From Boswellia sacra (lineage: Eukaryota > Streptophyta > Magnoliopsida > Sapindales > Burseraceae): a stretch of 64,000 nt of DNA. This document shows, one piece after another, positions 33,883-44,812 of the stretch. The stretch is from the NCBI GenBank assembly GCA_013180625.2, contig SNVD02014868.1, positions 32,322 to 96,321 on the forward strand. Direction: 5' to 3'. The position numbers and the translations under genes are program-made. The notes under the pieces were generated by a model. That model did no database searches. It had not been told where the DNA came from and saw nothing but the letters and a program-made list of their open reading frames with translations. Numbering within the stretch: the stretch's first letter is position 1; each line of letters starts with the position of its first letter.

Positions 33883-35734
33883 TTATTTCACTATATTATT
33901 ATTTTGAAGAATAGCACTTACTTGTTCGGATAGAAAGGCCTTCTTTTTCACATTCAGTTTTCTTTTCACAGTGCACAAGTCTTTCAAAAATTTTGCATCA
34001 GAAGGTACTTGTTTGATCACATCAAGCAAAGGAATGTTGACCTTTAGCTGTTTGAAAATTTCAAAGATTTCAGAATTGTGAGTTGGCTTCTTTTGTGTAG
34101 CTAATGCTTGAAGATATGGAGGCACAGATGAGGATTTGGTTTCCTCTTCGCTAGGTGTTGGTCTGGCAACCTCTTCCTGCCCTTTAGAGATCGATTCTTC
34201 TTCTTTCTCACAAGGGTTAGGAATATGTTTTGCAACAACCTTACCATTACGAAGGGTCATGACTGACTTGGCTTGGTCAAAATAATGGTTATTTGAACTC
34301 CCTGCATTTGAGTTAGATTGATCTTTGGGGTTTTGCAATGTTTGAGAAGGAAGTTTTCCCTTCTCTTGGATGCTAAATGTCGATGCAAATTTTGCAAGAG
34401 TTTCTGACAAATTTGCTAATGTTTGAGCAGTTTGACTATTGAAAGTCTCTTGCTTTATAATGAATGAATGCAATGTCTCTTCAAAGTCATTCCTAGGAGG
34501 AGGAGCATTTGCATGATCATGAGAATTTTGAAAATTTTGTCGTGTTTGAAAAGGGACTTGTAAAGATTGTGCATGATTGTCATTTTTCCAGCTAAAATTT
34601 GGATGATTTCTCCAACCAGGATTGTAGGTTTGTGAATATGGATTGTGATTTGGCCTTTTGAAAGTGTTCAAGGCATTGGCTTCTTCATGGAGACATTCCC
34701 TAAAGGCAAGCAAATTTGGGCAATCATCAGTAGAATGGTCATTGTCATCACAAATGTTACAGACATTTTCTTGAATAGACTTCAATTGACCACTCTTTTT
34801 CATCTCTAAAGCCTTGACTTTTCTAGCTTGGGATGCAAATTTGGCTTGAAGGTCATGGTCTTCCCTAAGGTTGTAAATGCCTCTATTGGATGTCGAGGTT
34901 GGGGCCTTGCTTGGCACCTCATAGGTGCCAGCAGTGTCCCAATTTTGTGCCTTTTCTGCCAAGGAATCTAGGAAGTCAAGTGCTTCCTCAGGATCTTTTT
35001 CTTTAAATTCTCCATTACACATTAATTCTACTAGTTGCCTATCTTGAGGTGTTAACCCTTCATAGAAGTGTGTAACTATTCTCCAAGTTTCAAACCCATG
35101 GTGAGGACAGGCATTAAGTAGTTCCTTTATACCTATCCTAACATTGGTAAAGGGTTTCCCCTTGTTTCTGAGAGAAATCAGAAATTTGTCTTTTAAGAGA
35201 ATTTGTTCTATGGGTAGGAAAAAAATTTTTCAAAAATTGTTGTTTCATCTCATCCCATGAACTAATGGAATTCGACCTCAAATTTTGTAGCCATGTTCTA
35301 GCTTTATCTTTTAAAGAAAAAAGAAAAAGCTTTAATCTAATGGTGTTTATGCTACAATTTGGGTCAGTGTAAGAGCTACATACCTCTTCAAAGAGTTTCA
35401 AGTGCGAATATGGGTTCTCCATGTCAAGGCCATGAAAAGTGGGTAGAATTCGAACAAAACTTGGTTTGAAATTGAAATGGATTGAATCTGGAGGAAAAAC
35501 TACACAAGATGGTGCACTAGTCCTTACCGGATTCATGTAGTCTCTGAGGGTTCTTCGTTGGTTTTGATCATTTTGTTGCGAACGGTTGTCCCCTTCATCC
35601 GTGAATATTTCCTTATGATTGTCGGCCATGTTTTCTAAGAAAGATGATGTTTTTCTAACAAGTCTACCACTAGATGTTCGTGACCAAATTTTCATGCAAG
35701 AAAGAGAGAAGAAAAGAGAGGAAAAGATGAACAA
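33883..35734 (-). pseudogene. Element 1 gag (broken)
   Basis: The - strand frame 35734-35138 covers the N-terminus and capsid (RTWLQNLRSNSISSWDEMKQ, then QFLKNFFPTHRTNSLKRQI). It ends where a tryptophan codon has become TAG (35138-35140), and one extra base follows at about 35118. The second frame, 35022-33883, continues with DPEEALDFLDSLAEKAQNW, a CCHC zinc knuckle (CNICDDNDHSTDDC at about 34720-34765) and a low-complexity C-terminus. Gag packages the element RNA in virus-like particles. The likely start is MADNHKEIF, 35 codons into the first frame. Confidence 0.85.
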
Positions 35735-35805
35735 ACAAAAAAACTAAAAAATTTAGATGTAAGATGAGAAAAGAGAATACTTACAATTTTGCACGCCAAT
35801 TTTTA

Positions 35806-35832
35806 CCTTCCCCGGCAACGGCGTCAAAAACT
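35806..35832 (-). other. Primer binding site of element 1
   Basis: Immediately inside the right LTR the - strand reads AAGTTTTTGACGCCGTTGCC then GGGGA. This matches the primer site style of Athila-type elements (usually TGGCGCCGTTGCCGGGGA) with one G-to-A change. It fixes the right LTR as the 5' LTR. Confidence 0.75.
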
Positions 35833-37359
35833 TGACACATCCGAAAAAGGATTGTCTCCCAAGTATAGGAGTGTCGAAGTAATAATCCCGGTGAGACCGA
35901 GGTCGATCCACGAGGAAGGGGATTTTAGCGTTACAAATTATAAGATAAGCAAATATGATATGAATAATTCAAAGAAATGACAAAATAATATCAATAAATA
36001 TGTAAGATGGTAGGCGGTATTACCGACCATTCAAATATAAAACAAAAAGCCAGAGGAGGTAAAACCATCCATGGAAATATGTGGTATAACCAACCATAGT
36101 AAATCAAAGAACAATTTCATAAGGTGGTAGAACCTACCATAGTAAATAAATAAAAAGTTCATAACAATAGAATAATTAAAATACAAGAGGAATTAACACA
36201 ATAACAATGAAGGCTAAGGTTAGGGGATCCGCCCTTGATATTTCAAATAAGGATAATTAACCCATTTTAGTTATATGAATTATATTTGTTTCATTACCAA
36301 TATTTATACCACTTCTTGTAAATGGGTTCAAGCATCTAATGTGCCAATCACCATATGTCTACAACAAATCAAGGTTCCTAACTAGACTTGTGTCGGTAAG
36401 GAAGAACCATACGACGTCTAGGAAGGATCCAAGTATTTGATGTGCCAATGATTGTCTACAATGGATCAAGATCTCCACCTTACGAGTGGTGTCAAGATTG
36501 ATTAAGAAATTAAATATAAATCATATTGAATAAACATTATAAGATTAAGAGTATTAAGCACATATTAAGGGTTAGAGAATCCTTATTCTCATATCAAGGG
36601 TTTCACCCTTTCACCTTAGCAAAAGAGAAATTAGAAGAACATTATAATAGAAAGAAAATAAAATGCAAGAAAAAGGAAATTCATTAATAACATAAACACA
36701 CCAAACACAATACAAGATCCTAGCCAAAGTCAAAATGTTCCAGCCAAGGCCAAGATGCCCTAATGGGTCACAAGGCACCTCTATTTATAGATACATCCAG
36801 GGGCAAACTTGTCAAATTACAAGGGCATAATTGTCAAATATTAGTTGTAAATATCTTTGACAATTGGGATCATTAGGCACCGACTTTGACCATCAATTTT
36901 GACATTCAAATATTGAGAATTTTAATCACATGTCTTCATGAAAGTTGTAGATATTTCTCTTAACTTTCTAGAACATATTGATTTGTACAATTTGGATACG
37001 AATTTTGAGAGATACGGTCCAAATACTGAGGCCTAGTCAGACTGGGCTAAGACTATAGATGGGTTCATTTCAAGCCCACTTTTGGTCTACTAAGAGCCCG
37101 AATTTGATGATGCTTGTGAAACACAATCTTGTAGACAATTGAATCATCTTTCCAAAACATTAAGAATTGCACCATTCTGATTTATATATAGAGAGTTATG
37201 CCCATTTTACCAAACCTATAACAAAACCAAAATTAAGAAGAAGTTAATTCCAAAGATGCAAAGACTACAAATATGCTTAAGTTGAGGAATTTAATGACAC
37301 TATTAATGCAATATGATGAACTAAGCTTTTATTAAACATACATATTTAAGTGTTCATCA
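35833..37359 (-). repeat. 5' LTR (in element sense) of element 1
   Basis: 1527 bases. It differs from 25813-27335 by scattered substitutions and single-base indels. The outer edge (TGATGAAC on the - strand) is fused without spacer to internal sequence of element 2 on the opposite strand. Confidence 0.92.
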
Positions 37360-37360
37360 T

Positions 37361-37514
37361 GCATTCTTGTGGACTGGTGCAACATGAAATTTTTAAATTG
37401 TGGACACAATTCCGAGATGAGCAGGAACGTTATAGTCTTGGGAATCTGACTCAAAACGACCTTGTTTGCCAGTTTATAAGAAAACTGGATGGGAAGCATA
37501 TCCCTAACTCATAG
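37361..37514 (+). pseudogene. C-terminal fragment of the small cysteine-rich ORF in element 2
   Basis: It aligns with the last 50 codons of the element 1 ORF: QEIFNLWTQFRDEQER-like wording, then GNLTQNDLVCQFIRKLDGKH, ending at TAG 37512-37514. The start and the zinc-knuckle part lie beyond the breakpoint. One in-frame change is conservative, so the reading frame was kept in both copies until recently. Confidence 0.75.
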
Positions 37515-37838
37515 AAGGTATTTAAGCCGTTTCTAAACGTAAAAACAGAGGAAGATGTAAGCCACAGTCACAGCTGCCTGTACATATGCATGTGTGCTAT
37601 CATTTTTGAATTTTAATACATTATAGCTGTCATTTTTGAATTTGTATCTTTTGTTTGACTTGAGCATTTATTGTGTTTTATTTTATCAACTTTTTTTTAA
37701 TTTCTATGCATTATTGTGAAACTTTTTCAACAAACAACCGAGCTACCTATTTAGATGTCATCATAAGAATACCTTTTTGCACTCCATAAATATGACATCT
37801 CTTGTTCTCCTCTTCACATAGTTAGAGAGTTCATAAAC

Positions 37839-38430
37839 ATGGAGGGAACTTTAAAACGTCAAATCCAAAGGATATGTGTATTCTGTGGATCTCGACTAGT
37901 TAAAAGTGAAGAGTTTGTAGCAGTAACAAATTATCTTGGTAGGCTATTAGCCGAAAGAAAGATTCATATGGTTTATGGGGAGGTAGCCTCGAGTTAATGG
38001 GTTGTGTGTCAATAGCTGCACTCGTAAGAGGCAATCAAGTTTTAGGTATTATTCCTAAAGCTTTGGCTGTAGAAAGCATCATTAGAAAAATGGTTGGGAA
38101 GGAGTTACAGGTCTCCTCTATGGATGAATGCATGGCATATATGCTTATCAATTCGGATGCTTTTATTTCTTTACTAGGTGGCTTTGGTACTCTCGAAGGA
38201 ATTTTTTAAATTGTGTCTTGGGCCCAACTAAATCTCCATCAAAAACTCATAGGTTTGTTGAATGTTAAAAATTTCTTTGATCCTTTGATAAGTTTTGTTG
38301 ATGCAGCTGTAGAACAGAATTTTATCCCTCATTCGGTGCGATAGATCCTTGTTTTTGCCACTTCTGCTAATGAGTTACTTGACAAATTACAAGCAGTCGA
38401 GTATGAACCTGACCCAGCTATAACTTAAAC
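37839..38430 (+). pseudogene. LOG-like gene in element 2, broken
   Basis: ATG 37839 starts MEGTLKRQIQRICVFCGSRL and runs through YLGRLLAERKIHMVYG, more intact at this point than the element 1 copy. One base is then lost at about 37980 (a G in the GGG of the family motif), causing a stop. The shifted frame resumes as LMGCVSIAALVRGNQVLG and reaches LGGFGTLEGIF, where the hallmark Pro is Leu and a second Glu is Gly. A stop follows at about 38208, another (CGA to TGA-type change beside GTGCGATAG) near 38342, and the end is near 38430. It is non-functional. Its breaks differ from those of element 1, so both descend from an intact ancestor. Confidence 0.82.
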
Positions 38431-39852
38431 TAATTGGTCAGGGGGACAAAACAAAAGGTGCAAATTGAATCTGAATCTCCATTTGTAATTTTTCTTGTCT
38501 TTTATTTTGGCATTTTATTTTACGTGTTTTTCAAGTCGTCTCTCTTAAATAACAGAAGCTTTAGGTAATGTCTCATATACTTTATCTCTCTATGTTTAAA
38601 CATTGAGGACAATGTTTCATTTGGTTGGGGGGGAAGGATAGTAGAAATAAGTGTGTCTTGAATTTCCTTTTTCTTAAAAAACAAAAAAACATAAGTGTGT
38701 CTTGAATTTTCTTTTTCTTGCAAAAAAAAAATGAGTTAGTAATTAGATTCAGAGTGCGGTGTAAGAAGTTCAAATCCTCTTGAGACGTATTCTAGATTAG
38801 GAATGGCAAAGTAAAGAGGGTCAGTTTGAACTCTTAAAACACACTCTAACCAATTTATCATTTTATTTTTGTATTTTCGAAGACTTATTTTAACTAACTT
38901 GATATTATTTAGTTTTGATTTTTGAATTTTATAACAAGGAGGTCATATTCACTTCACTTTGAATTCTTCAAATCTATGAACTCTCACGACCTTATCATTT
39001 AATAAACTGTATGCTCATGTACTCATTAAGCAAGCATTCATGAATCTTTCTTCACACACGCACATACCTTGATGCATGATTGTGGGTGGCAAAGTGAAAT
39101 GTTATAATATTTAAGTTCTTTTGTTTTGTTTAGGATAACAACAAAAGGAAGGGGAAAGTAAAAAAAAAGAAAAAGAAAAAAAGAAAAGAGCAATTGTGGA
39201 TAAGTTTGGTCTCGTAGCCTCCTTAATTCAAGCAATTAAGCCCGAGAGGTGCCTTAACACCTAATACCCTAAAACCAATTGGTTTGAGAGCTATTGGTGC
39301 AAAGCTCGTTACATGGATTAAAGAGAAAGCTTAATGGGATTGAACATTGCACTATCTACAAGTTTCTAAGCAAAAATAAAGCATTGGTAAATCGAGCCGC
39401 TAAGCTCGTAGGGGTGTCTTAACACCTAATGCCCTAAGGCCAACTGGTCTAGGAGTCATTAGCCTAAGGCTCGCTACATGGGTTAAAGATGCATTCTTTC
39501 AAAAAAAAGAAAAAAAAGAGAATAAATATATATATATATATATATACAAAAATAATGATGAATGAATCCCCCATGCCTAAGGTTGTTAGCCTTAACAAAG
39601 ATTAGAACTAATATGGCTTTTTTCTAATAAGCCCTATAGTCATGTGTCGACTGAGCACAAAAAAAAAAGGTTTGTTAATATCTTGACTGAAGGGTACATG
39701 AGTCATTTAAAAAAATCGGTTGAGAGTTTGTTTATTTGGATAAAATCAAGGAGAGTGCAATAATGACCATCTTGGATGTAAAATTCTATAAATCACTTCT
39801 AAATAATAACGCTTTAATTGCTAGATACTAGCAATAAGCTGGTTGGGGGGTG
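38431..39852 (+). other. 3' untranslated region and polypurine tract of element 2
   Basis: Inverted counterpart of 27336-28699, with the two diverged copies of the TACCCTAA...CCAATTGG segment near 39235-39310 and 39400-39480 and a (TA)n tract near 39528. It ends with polypurine tract GGTTGGGGGGTG. Confidence 0.65.
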
Positions 39853-41329
39853 TAATGAACACTTAAATATGTATGCTTAATAAGAGCTTAATTCATCATA
39901 TTGCATTAATAGTGTCATTAAATTCCTCAACTTAAGCATATTTGTAGTCTTTGCATCTTTTGAATTAACTTTCTCTTAATTTTGGTTTTGTTGTAGGTTC
40001 GGTAAAATGGGCATAACTTTCCATTTATAGATCAGAATAGTGCAAATCTTAATGTTTTAGAAAATTGATTAAATTATCTACAATATTTATCTCATAAGCA
40101 TCATCAAATTCGGGCTCTAGTGGACCAAAAATGAGCTTGAAGTAAACTCATATGCAGTTTCATCCAAGCCTGATCATGTCTCAGTATTTTGATCATATCT
40201 CTTGATATACATATCCAAATCATATAAATCAAGATGTTCTAGAAAGCTGAGAGAAATATCTACAACTTTCATGAAGACATGTGATCAAAATTCTCAATAA
40301 TTCGATGCCAAAATTAGTGGTCAAAGTTGGTTCACCTAATTGCCCCAATTGTCAACAAAATATTTGACAAATGTTCCTTTGTAGTTTAACAAGTTTGTCC
40401 CTGAATGTATCTATAAATAGAGGTGCCTTGTGACCCATTAGGGCATCTTGGCCTTGGCTGGGATCTCTTGTTATTGTGTTTTTCTCTCTTGTGTTTTAAT
40501 GTTATTAATGAATTTTCTTTTTCTTGCAATTTATTTTCTTTCTTTTATAATGTCTTGCTAAATTATCTCTTGCTAAGGTGAAAAGGTGAAACCCTTGATA
40601 TGAGAATAAGGATTTTATAACCCTTGCCATGTGCTTAATAATCATAATCTTGTGTTGTTTATTTTATATGATTTATATTTATTTCTTAATCAATCTTGAC
40701 ACCACTCGTAAAGTGGAGGTCTTGATCCATTATAGACAATCATTGGCACATCAAATGCTTGGATCCTTTCTAGATGTCATATGATTCTTCCTTACCGACA
40801 CAAGTCTAGTTAGGAACCTTGATTTGTTACAGATATATGGTGATTGGCACATTGGATGCTTGAACCCATTTACAAGAAGTGGTATAAATATTGGTAATGA
40901 AACAAATATAATTCATATAACTAAAATGGGTTATTTATCCTTATTTGAAATATCAAGGGTGGATCCCCTAACCTTAGCTTTCATTGTTATTGTGTTAGTC
41001 TCTCTTACTTGTGTAATTTAAGTATTCTTATTTATTATTTATAAACTTGTTCCCTTATTTACTATGGTAGGTTTTACCACCTATTCTCATGGATGGTTTT
41101 ACCACCTTTTGTTTTTGTTTTACATTTGAATGGTCGGTAGTACCGCCTACCATCTTTACTTTTATTTGTTAATATCATCTTGTTAATTATTTGAATTATT
41201 CATATTATATTGGCTTACCTTATAGTTTGTAGTGCTAAATCCCCTTCCACGTGGATCGACCCCGGTCTCACTGGGTTTATTACTTCGACACTCCTATGTT
41301 TGAAAGATAATCCTTTTTTGGATGTGTCA
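39853..41329 (+). repeat. 3' LTR of element 2
   Basis: It starts TAATGAACACTTAAATATG (one base altered from TGATGAAC) and ends GGATGTGTCA. It is collinear with, but clearly more diverged and about 50 bases shorter than, the LTRs of element 1. Confidence 0.88.
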
Positions 41330-41342
41330 ACTTGGCTATCTT

Positions 41343-41391
<49 letters not shown>

Positions 41392-43549
41392 CTATGATTT
41401 ATAAAAAAGGGATAAATGTAGTTCAAACATTGTGATAATTGCATAGCTTTTGTGTTTTAAATATTATGTTTTACTAAACTATTCTCTTAACCTTGTTTAT
41501 TTAGAATATTTTATTTTGATCCTAGGGAGAGCCTAATGCTTTCAAATTGTGTTGACAATAAAAAGGTGTATTAAGAGTTGTTGGCTCAACTTAGTATCGA
41601 GACTGATCTCTTTATCAACCTTACGACAATATGATGGTAATAGATTTTTTTAATTTGAGGTAACACAAAATTATTTATGTTATTTCTACTATTATCTAGT
41701 TAGCATGACTATTTATTTACTATAGAAAAATATTCTTGTGATATACTAAATCTTTGTTTATTTGTGGTTATACATATTTTGTGTATTAGATTATTAGTGC
41801 ATGATGCTTTGAGTTACAAAGAGTTGTTACATCTATTAATTTTAATTCATTTTTTAGTTGTATTATAACAGATTGAAACATATATCATTTTTTTAAATGT
41901 TATGTTTCAAGAGCAATAATCTTAATAGCAAATGCATGAGTTTAAGTATATTGTATTGCAATATTTGCAATAGTACTTGTGTGTACTATGCTAAATATTG
42001 TTTATTTCCTTCTTGATAGAGATTAATAAATTCTTGTAGTTATTGATTATCGATATTAATAGCTTGCAGTTACTAAAATGTGATGAGGAGATTATTTGTT
42101 TCTCTTGCTTGTATATGAATCTTAATTTTGTATACCAACTTATTTTATTATGCTTGTCTAGTAAATATTTAAATTTTTCTTATTGTTTTCAAAGAGTATA
42201 GATGAGTTACATGTAGTGGTTTTATAATCAAAACATTTTATGAGTTTTTATTATAGTCTAATAAATATTTTAGTTATGAAAATTCTTACTATCGATATTT
42301 ATTACATATTGGTTATTTATGATTTAATTAATTTTATACGTTACTAATTAAGTGTGTTATTATTTTGGAGCAAGACAATCTTTAATCTTGGTCGCCTATT
42401 ATTATGAGTTGGTTAAAAATTCAATTTGTATGTTACTTACATACGTTTATTACATTATGAAGCATGTGTTTCAATGCATTTAATGGAAACTCATATGCAT
42501 GATGGTGTGCTATAAATTAATAGTTTCTTGTAGTTATTTGAGATATCAAATAAACTTCATAAATAATGAATGGAGTTACATCTTGTTACTTCTATTGCTA
42601 CTTAAATATATATTTATTTGCAACTTACAAGTTTGTGGTATATGGTACAAGAATTATGGTTTGAATCATATATATATTTTATTCTTATTATATTTCTTTT
42701 AATTCTTGTGTTTAATATCATATCGTAGATATTAAATTTTGAATTATATTTTAATAAGCCAATACAAGTTATATTTAGGGTTATAATAAATTTATCGAGT
42801 GCAATTACTCATTTGTTTGATTGCTCATCATTTTTTAATAACTTAGGAGACTATGAGTTTTTAAAAATATAAATGATTTCATCTGGTTTTTTTTTTAATT
42901 ATAATTAGCTGATTGATTTTGTGCTAATTACTTCTTCTTTGTTCATGATGTATATGAGTAAATAATTACTGCAATTATTACATTTAGTTATTTCTAATAC
43001 ATTGTGAATTCTAGAATATCTTAAGAAGATTAATAGTTTATTATGATAACTTATGTGGTTGCATTGAATAAAATTATGGTGTAAATGCTAATAATTATTA
43101 TTTAATCATTTATGAGTTATATATTATGTTTACTAAAGTAGCAATAAATATTTTGCTAATGTGGGGGTTTCAGTTTTTAAGATGTTAGTGATTAAAGTTT
43201 GGACAATAGTGATATGAGTTGAGTTGTTATTTCCATGTTCTTAAAACTCAACAAATTAAAGCATTAATATTTTGTGAAGTTATTATTAGTGCATTAAGAT
43301 GTTTCTTAATGTGGGCGTTTTCTTTATATTATGGTTGTTAATATTTTTATAATATTTTGAGAAAAAAAAATGATGTTTGGATGATTATTAATTTTTGTGT
43401 ATGAGTTTAAAAATATTGTTACCTAAGAATTTTTAAGATTTTTGTGATTGAATATTTCACATTAACATTCTAAGCTTAACTTATATTATTTTTATGCACT
43501 CTAACATTATTTTGTAAGTGTTAATATTATGTGATTACAAAATAGCTAG
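41330..43549. other. AT-rich stretch without recognisable content
   Basis: It starts with a (GT)n(TA)n tract (about 41343-41390). The rest is very AT-rich with no gene, RNA or repeat that I can define. It may be internal sequence of the LTR element whose 3' end lies at 43550-44812. Confidence 0.4.
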
Positions 43550-44812
43550 TGGAAGAAATTATCGAATATAGGGGACAAGTTCTCAAAGATGAAATCAAGT
43601 GGAGTGCAAAATTTATGAAGAATTTCAGCATGCTATTTAATTAATTGATTAAATTGTCGAAGGGGATGTGCTTAAGCCCGAAGGGAGTCACCTACGGAAG
43701 TAACCCAACCTCTGTGATTGGAGATCCCATGAATGAGGTTCGACGGGTAGGAATAATCCATACTGCGTGACTTGTTTAGTGTAATTATTTTCACATATCT
43801 TAGAGGAGATATGATCCTACTCATCCATATGGCAAAGTGCTTGTTATGTATGATGTTAGGAAAGATATTTATCCTGAATGAGTCCAAAGGCTAGATACTC
43901 TTGTGAAGTATAGGTCACATATACCTTTTAAGAACTTACCTAAGTGAGAGCGTTGTGGAGCCGTGACCGTGAGAAGTGGGTTGTTCTTTAAAACTCTCAT
44001 AAAATCAAGATTGAGTGTTTGGTCAAGTAATCGAGTTCAAGACTTTGTTCGCTTAGGTTTCTCAAACGGATGCTATTAACATTAAGTGTAGGTTCAAATC
44101 CACAAGGTACCTATACCTATTGCATAATAGAAGGTTGCTCTTTATATATATTTTTATTTTTTGAGTATTTTTATATATCTAAATATTTATATTATAAAGC
44201 TTTAAAGTTTTAAACCTTTTGTGGGAGACTGTTGAAGATAAAAGTTTTAAAACTTAGTTTTAAATCATAAGTTATAAGTTTTAATATGAAATTAATTTAA
44301 GAGTTACAAATACAATAAAAACATGAGTTAAAATTCTTATTATTTGAAACACACATGTTTTTATCAAGAACATTATGGCTTAGGAGTTACAAGAGATTTA
44401 GTTTGTGACTTACTTGACTAAAAGACTACCATATAAAAGAGTCTTAAAGGTTCTAACATGACAATGAGATACTTTGAGTATTTTTATGATTTTGAGCAAC
44501 CGCAACACATGAAGATAGGTTATTTTATTTCGGTGATCGTGCTCATTGAGAAGATAGGCTATGAGCAGAGGGTTGTATCTTGGAGCCCTTGAGTACTGAT
44601 ATAACCAGCACGAACGGAGGACTCTTTAGCTTTAGGATAATGCCTTTGACATGCCTCCCCAGTGCTCAGGCCATATATTTCTTACTCTAATTTTTTACTT
44701 GTTTTATTTATTTAATGTATTGTTATGTTAATCTAATTTATATTTTATTATTTCTTCAATATGTTGTTGTTTGATTATATTATATTTAAATTCATTATAA
44801 ATATTCCCAACA
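43550..44812 (+). mobile_element. 3' end of an LTR retrotransposon abutting the second TNL
   Basis: A purine-rich TTTGTGGGAGAC directly precedes a segment starting TGTTGAAGATAAAAG (44230) and ending ATTCCCAACA (44812). This gives TGTTG...CAACA termini and a length of 583 bases, an LTR with its polypurine tract. The preceding 680 bases (phrases such as CCCAACCTCTGTGATTGGAG) resemble the 3' internal region of non-coding LTR elements. No matching 5' LTR occurs in the window, so the element is truncated or its other half was lost. The next base begins TNL2 sequence. Confidence 0.6.

Larger units (their letters stand above)
25813..37359 (-). mobile_element. Athila-type Ty3/Gypsy retrotransposon with extra 3' genes (element 1)
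   Basis: Two LTRs of about 1.52 kb (25813-27335 and 35833-37359) enclose, in - strand order, a primer binding site, gag, pol (protease, RT, RNase H, integrase), a cysteine-rich small-protein ORF, a LOG-like gene and the polypurine tract. The integrase-after-RT order, pol motifs and primer site resemble the Athila lineage, known for an additional ORF downstream of pol. Here that space holds two unusual genes. gag and pol contain several stops and frameshifts, so the element is not autonomous now. The two LTRs look about 97 percent identical by eye. No target duplication is seen, because the right side is joined directly to a second, inverted copy. Confidence 0.88.
37360..41329 (+). mobile_element. 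5'-truncated second copy of the same Athila family (element 2), inverted relative to element 1
   Basis: From 37360 the + strand follows the element 1 - strand from about 29804 onward: the end of the small cysteine-rich ORF, spacer, LOG-like gene, 3' UTR with repeated segments, polypurine tract (GGTTGGGGGGTG, 39841-39852) and LTR (39853-41329). Everything upstream (5' LTR, gag, pol) is missing. It is more diverged than the two LTRs of element 1 are from each other, so it is an older copy. With element 1 it forms inverted arms of about 4 kb. Confidence 0.88.

Noticed and set aside
25813..41329. A simple nested insertion of element 1 into element 2.
   Set aside because: Sequence left of 25813 is not element 2 internal sequence, and the flanking pentamers do not match.
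41343..41404. An open frame ending in alternating Tyr-Ile.
   Set aside because: It is translation of a (TA)n microsatellite.
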